Under the pieces are notes generated by a model. The model saw only the letters and a list, made by a program, of their open reading frames with translations. It did not search any database and was not told the DNA's origin. Shown in pieces: positions 1 through 7,565 of a stretch of DNA of 17,322 nt (position 1 is its first letter; each line of letters starts with the position of its first letter). The stretch comes from Chloroflexota bacterium (lineage in GTDB: Bacteria; Chloroflexota; Limnocylindria; Limnocylindrales; CSP1-4): positions 1-17,322 of the forward strand of contig JAGDMV010000025.1 in assembly GCA_017860675.1 (NCBI GenBank), given 5' to 3'. The position numbers and the translations under genes were made by a program.

Positions 1-797
1 TGGATCCGCTCCAGGGCGAGGGCCCGGCCGGTCGCCGGGTCGACGTCCACCCGCAGCGCGTTCATCACCACCGGGCCGCCGGCAACCTCGAAGCGCGTCG
101 GCAGGCCGGTGAGGAAGCGCGGCAGGACCGTGGCCGGGTCGAAGCCGATCACCGAGTGGAGCGGGCCGGTCATGCCCAGGTCGCTGAGGTAGGCGGTCCC
201 CCCGGGGAGGATCCGCTCGTCGGCCGTCGGCACGTGGGTGTGCGTGCCGGCGACCACCGACACGCGCCCGTCGAGGTGGATGCCGAAGGCCGCCTTCTCG
301 CTGGTCACCTCGCAGTGGAAGTCGACCAGCCGGACCGGCGGCAGCTCGTCGGCGTGGGCGTCGAGCAGCCGGTCGGCCTCGCTGAACGGGTTCTCGATCG
401 GCTGCATGTACGTCCGGCCCTGGAAGTTGAGGACGGCGACGTGGGTGCCGTCGGCCGCCTCGAAGACGCCCCAGCCGCGGCCGGGGATCCCCTCACCGCC
501 GTAGTTGTGGGGGCGCAGGATCCGCTCGTCGGCCTCGAGCGTGGGGTAGACCTCGCGCTTGTCCCAGACGTGGTTGCCGCTGGTGATGACGTCCACCCCG
601 GCCCGGAACAGGGCCGCCGCGGTCGCGCTCGTCAGGCCCATGCCCCCGGCCAGGTTCTCGCCGTTGGCGGTGACGAGATCGACACCATCGGCACGGAGCT
701 CGGGCAGGAGCCGCTCGACCGCCTCCCGGCCGGGGCGCCCGATGACGTCTCCGATCATGAGCACGCGGCACGGGCGTCGGGCCGGGTCGCCGGCCAT
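1..797 (-). CDS. YmdB/TIGR00282-type metallophosphoesterase (partial, C-terminus off window)
   Basis: Calcineurin-like metallophosphoesterase of the YmdB family, whose characterised members hydrolyse 2',3'-cyclic nucleotides with a dinuclear metal centre. The ATG is at 797 and 265 codons are visible before the left edge, close to the usual full length, so only the last few residues are probably missing. Expected metal ligands are all present: Asp17 in MIGDVIGRPG, Glu47/Asn48 in ANGEN, Asn75 in SGNHVWDK, His161 in DFHCE, and His186/His188 in GTHTHVPTADERIL. The family segment QGRTYMQPIENPF is at about 126-138. The residue after His161 is Cys where Ala is common. It starts 2 nt after the rny stop, so it is almost certainly cotranscribed with RNase Y. 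The rny-ymdB pairing is widespread and suggests a shared role in RNA turnover or signalling. The family call is secure; the in vivo substrate is inferred. Confidence 0.93.
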   Translation of the reverse strand, partial: MAGDPARRPCRVLMIGDVIGRPGREAVERLLPELRADGVDLVTANGENLAGGMGLTSATAAALFRAGVDVITSGNHVWDKREVYPTLEADERILRPHNYGGEGIPGRGWGVFEAADGTHVAVLNFQGRTYMQPIENPFSEADRLLDAHADELPPVRLVDFHCEVTSEKAAFGIHLDGRVSVVAGTHTHVPTADERILPGGTAYLSDLGMTGPLHSVIGFDPATVLPRFLTGLPTRFEVAGGPVVMNALRVDVDPATGRALALERI

Positions 798-799
798 TG

Positions 800-2332
800 C
801 TACTTGGCGTACTCGACGGCCCGCGTCTCGCGGATCACCGTCACCTTGATCTGGCCCGGGTAGGTCAGCGACTCCTCGATCTTGCGGACGATGTCGCGGG
901 CGAGGCGGGTCGCGGCCACGTCGTCGATCTCCTCCGGCCGGACCAGGATGCGCACCTCCCGCCCGGCCTGGACGGCGAAGCTCCGCTCCACCCCGGCGAA
1001 GCCGCCGGCGATCGCCTGCAGGTCCTCGAGGCGCTTGAGATACATCTCGGCCGACTCGCCGCGCGCCCCCGGTCGCGAGGCGCTGATGGCGTCCGCGACG
1101 AGGACGATGGGCGCCTCCGGGCAGGTGTACTCGACCTCCTGGTGGTGGGCGGCGACGGCGTTCACCACCTTGGGTGAGAGCCCGTGGCGCTGGACGAACT
1201 GGGCGCCGAGCGCGGCGTGGGGCCCCTCCTGCTCGTGGTCGATCGCCTTGCCGATGTCGTGCAGGAGGCCCCCGGTCTTGGCGGCCAGGACGTCTGCCCC
1301 CAGCTCGGCGGCGATCACGGCCGCCAGCCGACTGGTCTCGACCGCGTGCACCAGCACGTTCTGGCCGAAGCTGGTGCGGTAGCGCAGGCGGCCGAGGAGC
1401 TTGACGACCTCCGGCGGGAGGCCGGGGATGCCGGCGTCGTAGGCGGCCTGCTCGCCGGCCTGGCGGATGGCCACGTCGACCTCGCTGCGGGCCTTGGCCA
1501 CGACCTCCTCGATGCGGCCGGGATGGATTCGCCCGTCGGCCATGAGCTTGGTCAGGGCGATCCTGGCAACCTCGCGGCGGACGGGATCGAAGGCCGAGAG
1601 GATCACGGTCTCGGGCGTGTCGTCGATGATCAGGTCCACCCCGGTGGCCTGCTCGAGGGCCCGGATGTTGCGGCCCTCGCGGCCGATGATGCGGCCCTTC
1701 ATCTCCTCGTTGGGCAGGTGGACCGCCGAGACTGTGTGCTCGGCCGTGTGATCGGCGGAGACGCGCTGCAGGGCGACAGTGACGATCTCGCGCGCCCTGT
1801 CGTCGGCCTCCTCGCGGGCCCGGCGCTCGATCTGCCGTGCCAGGCGCAGGCCGTCGAGCTCGGCATCCTCGCGGATGGCCTCGGTCAGCGCCGCCCGGGC
1901 GTCGGCCTCGGACATGCCCGCGACGCGCTCGAGGGCGGCCACCTGCTGGTCGCGTGCCCTGGCCACCTCCTCGCGTGACCGCTCGAGCTCGCGCTCCTTG
2001 TCGAGCAGCTTGCGGTCCCGCTGCTCGAGCATGTCGCTGCGCTGGTCGAGCTGCTCGTCGCGGGCGAGCAGGCGCCGTTCGAGCTCCGTCAGCTCCGTCC
2101 GCCTGGCCCGGGCCTCGACCTCGACTTCGCGCTGCAGGCGGAGCTTCTCGTCCTTGGCCTCGAGGATCAGCTCCTTCTGCTGGGCCCGGGCCTCGGCGAC
2201 AATCCGGGCTGCCTTCTCCTGGGCGGCCTTCACCGCCTGGGAGGCCCACAGGCCGCGCGCCAGGAAGCCGACGAGCAGGCCGATCAGAGCGACCGCCGCG
2301 AGGGCGACCGCCACGACGACAGGGTTGTCCAT
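800..2332 (-). CDS. rny: Ribonuclease Y
   Basis: Membrane-anchored endoribonuclease that starts mRNA decay. The 510-residue product has the standard order: an N-terminal transmembrane helix (about 5-27), a long charged coiled coil (about 35-190), a KH RNA-binding domain with GRIIGREGRNIR (GREG at 217-220), and an HD phosphohydrolase domain with LLHDIGKAIDHE (His-Asp at 358-359) plus a downstream AHH motif near 395-397. The ATG at 2332 is chosen because MDNPVVVAVALAAVALIG begins the anchor directly, and a GGGAGG-type ribosome site lies about 11 nt upstream. The frame stays open upstream to 2593, but that extension is Arg/Pro-rich with no family resemblance. The gene sits about 300 nt after recX and 2 nt before the ymdB-type gene. 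Length and domains match the family, so the call is firm. Confidence 0.96.
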   Translation of the reverse strand: MDNPVVVAVALAAVALIGLLVGFLARGLWASQAVKAAQEKAARIVAEARAQQKELILEAKDEKLRLQREVEVEARARRTELTELERRLLARDEQLDQRSDMLEQRDRKLLDKERELERSREEVARARDQQVAALERVAGMSEADARAALTEAIREDAELDGLRLARQIERRAREEADDRAREIVTVALQRVSADHTAEHTVSAVHLPNEEMKGRIIGREGRNIRALEQATGVDLIIDDTPETVILSAFDPVRREVARIALTKLMADGRIHPGRIEEVVAKARSEVDVAIRQAGEQAAYDAGIPGLPPEVVKLLGRLRYRTSFGQNVLVHAVETSRLAAVIAAELGADVLAAKTGGLLHDIGKAIDHEQEGPHAALGAQFVQRHGLSPKVVNAVAAHHQEVEYTCPEAPIVLVADAISASRPGARGESAEMYLKRLEDLQAIAGGFAGVERSFAVQAGREVRILVRPEEIDDVAATRLARDIVRKIEESLTYPGQIKVTVIRETRAVEYAK

Positions 2333-2501
2333 GGTGCGTCTCGCCTCCCATCCGGCCGGGCGCGGCCGGAGGTGCATGTCGGGTTCGGCGACGCCCCGGC
2401 GGGCTGCGACCATTCGCGAGTCGCAACTCGGTCGGGGCGAGGGCTCGCCGGGGTTGATTCGATCACGGGCCGGCGCGCGGGCAGCGCCCCGGCGTGGGCG
2501 T

Positions 2502-2531
2502 AGCCTACTACGGACCTGCTCCAGGGGTCGA
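2502..2531 (-). promoter_or_regulatory. Weak candidate promoter upstream of rny
   Basis: The 294-base gap between rny (start 2332) and the recX stop (2627) holds no convincing gene. On the minus strand it contains TAGGCT (complement of 2502-2507), a TANNNT-type -10. About 18 nt further upstream is TCGACC, a 4/6 match to a -35. This would give an independent transcript for rny-ymdB with a leader of roughly 160 nt. It rests on hexamer matching alone. Confidence 0.22.
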
Positions 2532-2626
2532 CGGGGCGGCTCGCCGCTGGTCACCGCGGCGACGGGCCGATCGGCGCCCGGTGGCCGGCTCACCGCGACC
2601 CGCGCGGCGTGGCCCGAGGACCGTGG

Positions 2627-3289
2627 CTACCCGCCGAGGGCATCCTCGTGGGCGGCCAGCCAGGCTGCCGCAGCCGACGCACAGACGTCGGGGTCGAAGC
2701 CGTTCCGGGCGAGGAGGGCATACGCCTTCGCCCTGCGCTTCCGCGGATCCGGCTCGCGCAGCACGCTTCTCCCCCGACGGGCCAGCAGGCGAGACGCCGC
2801 ATCCTCGTCGGAGATCAGCGAGGAGGCCGGACCTCCGCCGCCCACGTTGCGGGGGTCCTCCTCCTGGTCAGCCGCCCGGCGCACGGCAGCCTCCTCCCGG
2901 GCTGCCAGGGCGGAAGCGATCACGTCGGCCTCCACCCCGCGCTGGGCGAGCTCGCGGCGGAGGGCCGCCGCGCCCCGCGGCCGCGCCCGGTCGCGCGCCT
3001 CGAGCCAGTCGCGGGCGTAGGCCGCGTCGTCCAGCACGCCGACCGCGACGAGACGCTGGACAGCGCCGTCGACGAGGTCCGCGCGATAGCCCGCGTCGAG
3101 GAGGCGGCGACGCAGGCCGGCCACCGAGAACGCGCGCACCTCGAGCCGGCGCAGGGCCGCCGTGAGCACCTCCTCGGGGTCGTCGATCGCTGCGCGCCGG
3201 GCCCGTCGCTCGGCGGGCGATGGTCGCCGGTGCGCATGCTCGCCCGGCTCCGGCCGGGGATCTCCCGGCGACCGCGGCGGGCCGTCCAT
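2627..3289 (-). CDS. recX: RecX regulatory protein
   Basis: RecX-family modulator that binds RecA filaments and usually limits RecA activity. The 220-residue product has a disordered charged N-terminus (about 1-38) and then the three-helix repeats typical of RecX, including EEVLTAALRRLEVRAFS, LRRRLLDAGY and GVLDDAAYARDWLEARDR. The segment RARPRGAAALRRELAQRGVE corresponds to the family G-x-x-x-L-x-x-E-L-x-x-K/R-G-I element. The ATG at 3289 lies 6 nt after the recA stop, so the two are translationally close and surely one transcript. That placement, recX immediately after recA, is the classic context and supports the call independently. The C-terminal third is somewhat longer than minimal RecX proteins. 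Confidence 0.9.
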   Translation of the reverse strand: MDGPPRSPGDPRPEPGEHAHRRPSPAERRARRAAIDDPEEVLTAALRRLEVRAFSVAGLRRRLLDAGYRADLVDGAVQRLVAVGVLDDAAYARDWLEARDRARPRGAAALRRELAQRGVEADVIASALAAREEAAVRRAADQEEDPRNVGGGGPASSLISDEDAASRLLARRGRSVLREPDPRKRRAKAYALLARNGFDPDVCASAAAAWLAAHEDALGG

Positions 3290-3295
3290 CGAGCC

Positions 3296-4361
3296 CTACT
3301 CGGCTTCCTCGATGCCCTCGACCGGGATGGCCGCGTTCGACATGCCGGCCCTGATCCGGCCCTCGATGTCGGTCCCGATGGCCGGGTTCGAGCGGAGGAA
3401 CTCCTTGGCCGCCTCGCGGCCCTGGCCGAGGCGGGTGTCGCCGAAGGTGAACCAGGCGCCCGTCTTGCTGACCACGTCCATCGCCACGCCGACGTCGAGG
3501 AGGCCGCCCTCGCGGCTGATCCCCTCGCCGTACATGATGTCGAACTCCGCGACCCGGAACGGGGGCGCGACCTTGTTCTTGACGACTTTGACCCGCACCC
3601 GGCTGCCGATCGACTCGGTGCCAGACTTGATCGTCTCGATGCGGCGGATGTCGAGACGCACCGTGGCGTAGAACTTCAGGGCGCGACCGCCCGGGGTCGT
3701 CTCCGGGTTGCCGAACATCACCCCGATCTTCTCGCGGCTGGTTGGTGAAGACGAGGGCAGTGTTCGAGCGACTGACGGCGCCGGTCAGCTTGCGCAGCGC
3801 CTGGCTCATGAGGCGGGCCTGCACGCCGACGAACGAGTCACCCATCTCGCCCTCGATCTCGGCCCGGGGCACGAGCGCGGCCACCGAGTCGAGCACGACG
3901 CAGTCGACCCCGCCCGAGCGGATGAGCGTCTCGGTGATCTCGAGCGCCTGCTCGCCGGTGTCCGGCTGGCTCACCAGCAGCTCGTCGACGTTCACCCCGC
4001 AGGAGCGGGCGTAGCCCGGGTCGAGGGCATGCTCGACGTCGATGAAGGCCGCGACGCCGCCCCGGCGCTGGGCCTCGGCCAGGATGTGCTGGCAAAGCGT
4101 CGTCTTGCCCGACGCCTCCGGCCCGAAGACCTCGGTCATCCGGCCCCGGGGGACGCCGCCAACGCCCAGGGCGAGGTCGAGCGCGATCGAGCCGGTGGGG
4201 ATGACGTCCACCTGGAGCTTCTCGGCCGAGCCGAGGCGCATGATGGCCCCCCGGCCGAACTGCTTCTCGATGGACAGGATGGCGGCCTCGACCGCCCTGG
4301 ACCGCTCGTCGCCGGACGCTCCGGCCCGGTCGTCCGTCCGCCGCTCTCCGCTGATCGCCAT
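3296..4361 (-). pseudogene. recA: Recombinase RecA, interrupted by a frameshift at about 3737
   Basis: RecA, the ATP-dependent strand-exchange protein and SOS co-protease. Residues 1-208 read normally from ATG 4361: Walker A GPEASGKTT (80-88), VVLDSVAALVP (156-165), and QARLMSQALRKLTG up to FTNQ. After Gln208 (bases 3738-3740) one stray C (3737) precedes REKIGVMFGNPETTPGGR, which continues in another frame for 146 residues to a TAG at 3296. The family has one Ile or Leu between NQ and RE, so the sequence looks like that codon missing two bases. Repaired, the protein would be 355 residues, normal for RecA. A GGGAG ribosome site lies 7 nt before ATG 4361; a GTG at 4367 is the alternative. recX follows in an otherwise intact operon, so a sequencing or assembly error is the likeliest cause. 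The family call is certain; the pseudogene status is not. Confidence 0.9.
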
Positions 4362-4425
4362 CGTCACGCTCCCGGCTGCACGCTCGAGCCGGCCCGAGCG
4401 GACGTCCCGGCGCCCGCCCCCGGCC

Positions 4426-4581
4426 TCAGCCCTGCTCCTCCCCCTCGACCCGCGGCTTCCGCTTCGGCTTGATCACCTCGACGGTCTGGGGCGGCTCGAG
4501 GAACGGCTGGAGGGTGGGCTTCGGCTCGGCCGACTTTGGCTTCTTCTTCGCCTCGCGGTGGGGACGGTCTCGGGATCCCAT
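4426..4581 (-). CDS. Small basic/acidic conserved-type protein, 51 aa, unknown function
   Basis: A 51-codon reading frame between tgt and recA. It starts MGSRDRPHREAKKKPKSAEP and ends KPRVEGEEQG. The start is well supported by a strong ribosome site, GGAGG, 9 nt before ATG 4581, and the stop lies 64 nt before the recA start. The product is Lys/Arg/Pro/Glu-rich, has no membrane segment or cysteine, and is probably disordered apart from a short TVEVIK segment. Its opening resembles small uncharacterised bacterial proteins beginning MG(S/N)RDR followed by a KKPK run, as far as I recall; I cannot name a function. It may be cotranscribed with tgt upstream and recA downstream. Confidence 0.7.
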   Translation of the reverse strand: MGSRDRPHREAKKKPKSAEPKPTLQPFLEPPQTVEVIKPKRKPRVEGEEQG

Positions 4582-4623
4582 CGTCGATCGCCTCCGCGGC
4601 TGCTCACGGTACCGACATCGCCT

Positions 4624-5793
4624 TCACGCCGGCTGCACCGACCCTGCACCCGGGCTTGACCGGGCGGCATGCGCGCGCAGCGCGGGAAGGTCGTCAGGGA
4701 AGGTCCCGGCCCGCAGCGCGGACCGGATCCTGGCCATGAAGTCTAGGGTGAAGGTCAGGTTGTGACAAGTCGCCAGGCGATAGGCCAGCAGCTCCCCGGC
4801 GCGGAACAGGTGGGCCAGGTATGCCCGCGAGAAGCGCCGGCAGAGCAGGCAGGGGCAGCCCTCCTGGACTGGCCCGGGATCGTCACGGAAGCGCTCGTTG
4901 CGCAGGTTGAGGCGCCCGCCCGGGATCCAGAGCTGGCCGTTCCGGGCGACCCGGGCCGGGAGGACCGAGTCGAACAGGTCGACCCCCCGCGCCACCGCGT
5001 CGAGCAGGTCGAGCGGCGAGCCGAGGCCCATCAGGTAGCGCACGCGGCCGTCGCCGCGCGCCTCGAGCAGCCCGACGGCCACGTCGATGGCTGCGCCCCG
5101 CTCGGCCGCCGTCTCGTCACCCGCCAGGCCCCCGATGCACAGGCCGTCGAAGGGCAGGTCGGCGATCGCCGCCGTGCAGGCGGCGCGGAGGTCCGGCTCC
5201 AGCCCGCCCTGGACGATGCCGAACAACGCCTGGTCGTCGCGCCGCCGCGCCGCCAGCGAGCGGACGGCCCAGCGGTTCGTCCGCTCCGCTGCCTCGGCCA
5301 CGGTCGCCCTGTCGGAGGCGTGCGGTGGGACGGGCTGGTCCAGGGTGACCGCGACATCGGACCCGAGCGCCTCCTGGACCTCGATCGCGCGCTCCGGGGT
5401 GAAGCGGTGAAGCGAGCCGTCGTGGTGGCTGCGGAACGTCACGCCATCGTCGTCGACTGAGCGCAGATCGCCCAGCGACACGACCTGGAACCCGCCCGAG
5501 TCGGTGAGGATCGGCCGATCCCAGCTCATGAAGCGGTGCAGCCCGCCGAGCTGGGCGATGCGCTCCTGACCCGGCCGCAGATAGAGGTGGTAGGTGTTGG
5601 CCAGGACGATCGCGGCCCCGACTTCGAGCAGGTCGTCGGGGTGGAGCGCCTTTACCGTCGCGTTCGTCCCGACCGGCATGAACGTCGGCGTCGCGACCGT
5701 TCCGTGACCGAGCTCGAGCAACCCGGCGCGCGCCCTGGTGCGGCCTCCGGGGGACGACGCGGCGATGACCCGGAAGCGGGCTGGGCCGCTCAC
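4624..5793 (-). CDS. tgt: tRNA-guanine transglycosylase (bacterial Tgt)
   Basis: Exchanges guanine-34 of GUN-anticodon tRNAs for the queuosine precursor preQ1. The 389-residue TIM-barrel enzyme shows LTDSGGFQVVSL with Asp98 (general base), FGIVQGG (191-197), GGLAGDE substrate loop (221-227), and LFDSVLPARVARNG with Asp275 as the expected nucleophile. The zinc site CPCLLC...H is complete: Cys313, Cys315, Cys318 and His344 with the family spacing. One deviation is LDQP at 151-154, where characterised enzymes read FDEC; the Asp is kept. The start is GTG 5793, 9 nt after the ruvB stop, without a strong ribosome site, so it is probably coupled to ruvB. The common ruvB-queA-tgt arrangement is not seen: queA is absent here. 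Confidence 0.96.
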   Translation of the reverse strand: MSGPARFRVIAASSPGGRTRARAGLLELGHGTVATPTFMPVGTNATVKALHPDDLLEVGAAIVLANTYHLYLRPGQERIAQLGGLHRFMSWDRPILTDSGGFQVVSLGDLRSVDDDGVTFRSHHDGSLHRFTPERAIEVQEALGSDVAVTLDQPVPPHASDRATVAEAAERTNRWAVRSLAARRRDDQALFGIVQGGLEPDLRAACTAAIADLPFDGLCIGGLAGDETAAERGAAIDVAVGLLEARGDGRVRYLMGLGSPLDLLDAVARGVDLFDSVLPARVARNGQLWIPGGRLNLRNERFRDDPGPVQEGCPCLLCRRFSRAYLAHLFRAGELLAYRLATCHNLTFTLDFMARIRSALRAGTFPDDLPALRAHAARSSPGAGSVQPA

Positions 5794-5802
5794 GCGGGCC
5801 GG

Positions 5803-6885
5803 TCAGGCATCGCCTGCCGGAGAGTCGCTCGCCGCCGCTGCGTCCCAGAGGCCCGGCTCGCGGCGCGCCGGCGGCAGGTCGTGGCCGAGCGCGACGAGGT
5901 GCGCCCGTGCTCGCTCGGTGGCGACCCTGCCCTGCGGCGTCCGGTCGAGGAAGCCGATCCGCAGCAGGTACGGCTCGTAGACGTCTTCGACGGTCTCCGC
6001 CTCCTCGGCCAGGATGGCCGACAGGGCGGCGATGCCCACCGGCCCGCCGCCGAACTTCTGGAAGATCGACAGCAGGAGCCGCCGGTCGGTCGCATCGAGG
6101 CCGGCCGCGTCGATCTCGAGGACGGCCATCGCCTCCTCGACCGCGGCCAGGTCGACCCGGCCGTCGCCGTGGACCTCGGCATGGTCGCGCACCCGGCGGA
6201 GGAGCCGGTTGACCACCCGAGGCGTGGCCCTGCCGCGGGAGGCGATCGCCTTTGCTGCCTCATCGGTGACGGCGACGCCGAGGATTCGGGCCGAGCGCTG
6301 GACGATGGCGGTGAGGTCGTCGTCGCCGTAGAAGTCGAGGCGGTAGGTGGCCCCGAAACGGTCGCGCAGCGGCCCGCTGATCCGGCCCGCCCGCGTCGTC
6401 GCGCCGACGATGGTGAAGGGCCGCAGGTTGAGCCGCAGCGAGCGCGCCGACGGGCCCTTGCCGATCATCACGTCGAGGGCGTAGTCCTCCATCGCCGGGT
6501 AGAGGATCTCCTCCACCGCCCGGTTGAGGCGATGGACCTCGTCGATGAACAGCACGTCGCGCTCGTCGAGGGCGGTCAGGATGGCCGCCAGGTCCCCTGC
6601 CCGCTCGACGGCGGGCCCGGAGGTGTAGCGGATGTTCACACCCAGCTCGCGGGCGATGATCGTGGCAAGGGTCGTCTTGCCCAGGCCGGGCGGACCGTGG
6701 AGGAGGACGTGGTCGGCTGCCTCGGCGCGTCGGCGGGCGGCCTCCAGCAGCACCGACAGGCTGGCCTTCACCTCGCGCTGGCCGAGGTACTCGTCGAGGG
6801 TCCTTGGACGGAGCGAATGCTCGACCGTCGCCTCGGTCTCGTCCTGGAGCCCGGCCGCGAGCAGGGAGAAGGGCGGCTCGCTCAT
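5803..6885 (-). CDS. ruvB: Holliday junction branch migration helicase RuvB
   Basis: AAA+ motor that with RuvA drives branch migration of Holliday junctions. The 360-residue protein has the family N-terminus ending in LRPRTLDEYLGQ (25-36), Walker A GPPGLGKTT (64-72), Walker B LFIDEVHRL (112-120), sensor 1 IVGATTR (159-165), arginine finger Arg174 in GPLRDRFG, and a C-terminal winged helix ending ATERARAHL. A short Asp/Ala/Pro tail follows. The ATG at 6885 is preceded by TAGACT ending 7 nt before it, so the mRNA may be leaderless. The 74-base gap before it holds an SOS box, implying that ruvB-tgt can be induced apart from ruvA. All key residues are intact. Confidence 0.97.
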   Translation of the reverse strand: MSEPPFSLLAAGLQDETEATVEHSLRPRTLDEYLGQREVKASLSVLLEAARRRAEAADHVLLHGPPGLGKTTLATIIARELGVNIRYTSGPAVERAGDLAAILTALDERDVLFIDEVHRLNRAVEEILYPAMEDYALDVMIGKGPSARSLRLNLRPFTIVGATTRAGRISGPLRDRFGATYRLDFYGDDDLTAIVQRSARILGVAVTDEAAKAIASRGRATPRVVNRLLRRVRDHAEVHGDGRVDLAAVEEAMAVLEIDAAGLDATDRRLLLSIFQKFGGGPVGIAALSAILAEEAETVEDVYEPYLLRIGFLDRTPQGRVATERARAHLVALGHDLPPARREPGLWDAAAASDSPAGDA

Positions 6886-6892
6886 CGTCGGC

Positions 6893-6898
6893 AGTCTA
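6893..6898 (-). promoter_or_regulatory. Candidate -10 element of ruvB (leaderless configuration)
   Basis: The minus strand reads TAGACT, a TANNNT -10 hexamer, ending 7 nt before the ruvB ATG at 6885. That spacing puts the transcription start at or next to the A of the start codon. About 18 nt upstream is TGTACG, which falls inside the SOS box, so LexA binding would cover the -35 region. Read directly from sequence; promoter activity is inferred. Confidence 0.45.
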
Positions 6899-6915
6899 GC
6901 AGGTCACGGTCGGTT

Positions 6916-6931
6916 TCGTACAGATGTTCTA
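6916..6931 (-). promoter_or_regulatory. Candidate SOS (LexA) box upstream of ruvB
   Basis: The minus strand reads TAGAACATCTGTACGA. Against the Gram-positive/actinobacterial-type SOS palindrome TCGAAC-N4-GTTCGA it matches 10 of 12 specified positions, with one mismatch in each half. It is centred about 40 nt upstream of the ruvB start in a 74-base intergenic gap, which is unusual in this otherwise overlapping cluster. ruv genes are standard SOS targets, so both position and sequence support LexA control. Confidence 0.55.
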
Positions 6932-6959
6932 GGACGCCCGCAGGCGATCGCCGGCTGCC

Positions 6960-7565
6960 TCAGGCGCCCGACAGCTCGCGCAGGGCGGCCTTGACCCGCT
7001 CCTCGAGCGAGCCGTCCACGGGCCCCGCGGCGACGGCGGCCCGGGCCGCGTCGCGCGCCTCGGCCAGCGTGTAACCGAGGGCCTGGAGCGCGGCCACCAC
7101 GTCGCCCTGGGAGGCCTGGCCGGCGGCACCGGTCGGCCCTGCAACCCCGCCCGCCGCGGAGCCTGCCGCGGCCACCTTCTCGCGCAGCTCGAGCACGATC
7201 CGTCCGGCGAGGCGCTTGCCCACCCCGGGCACGGCCGTCAGCAGCGCGAGATCCTCCGCCAGGATCGCGAGCTGCAGCTCGACGACAGGCCTGCTGCCGA
7301 CGATGGCGAGGGCGACCTTCGGGCCGACGCCGGTGACGGTCAGCAGGAGGCTGAAGAAGCCGAGCTCGTCGACGCTCCGGAAGCCGTACAGCGCCTGGAC
7401 GTCCTCGCGCACCAGGTGATGGGTGTGGAGCTTGAGCCGCCCGCCCGGCTCGCAGCCGGCCAGGACGGCCGGCGCAGCGAAGACTCGGTAGCCGATACCG
7501 CCGACCTCGAGCACGAGCGAGTCGGGGTAGACGGCGGCGACGATCCCGTCGAGAGAGGCGATCAT
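6960..7565 (-). CDS. ruvA: Holliday junction binding protein RuvA
   Basis: Tetrameric four-way-junction binding protein and RuvB loader. The 201-residue product has the three expected parts: an OB-fold N-terminus starting MIASLDGIV (1-63), two helix-hairpin-helix motifs with TVTGVGPKVAL (76-86) and AVPGVGKRLAGRI (111-123), and a C-terminal RuvB-binding three-helix domain (about 153-200, ALQALGYTLAEA) after a Gly/Ala-rich linker. ATG 7565 is the family start. Upstream in-frame codons only add an Arg-rich sequence overlapping ruvC. The ATG shares bases with the ruvC stop (ATGA), giving translational coupling. Length is normal. Confidence 0.96.
   Translation of the reverse strand: MIASLDGIVAAVYPDSLVLEVGGIGYRVFAAPAVLAGCEPGGRLKLHTHHLVREDVQALYGFRSVDELGFFSLLLTVTGVGPKVALAIVGSRPVVELQLAILAEDLALLTAVPGVGKRLAGRIVLELREKVAAAGSAAGGVAGPTGAAGQASQGDVVAALQALGYTLAEARDAARAAVAAGPVDGSLEERVKAALRELSGA

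Noticed and set aside
2333..2593. N-terminal extension of RNase Y to 2593
   Set aside because: The extra 87 residues are Arg/Pro-rich and unlike any RNase Y. The ATG at 2332 begins the usual membrane anchor and has a ribosome site.
3731..3743. Programmed ribosomal frameshift in recA
   Set aside because: There is no slippery heptamer, no internal ribosome site and no evident downstream stem. A +1 shift would also drop one conserved residue from loop L2. A two-base loss or sequence error is simpler.
2868..4367. A single 499-residue protein starting as RecA and continuing to 2868
   Set aside because: After FTNQ the reading leaves the RecA frame and becomes Arg/Pro/Gly-rich nonsense, while the true RecA C-terminus and all of recX lie in other frames. 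It is an artefact of the frameshift at 3737.
5536..7074. 512-residue plus-strand frame across tgt, ruvB and ruvA
   Set aside because: It is antisense to three intact conserved genes and has no recognisable motifs.
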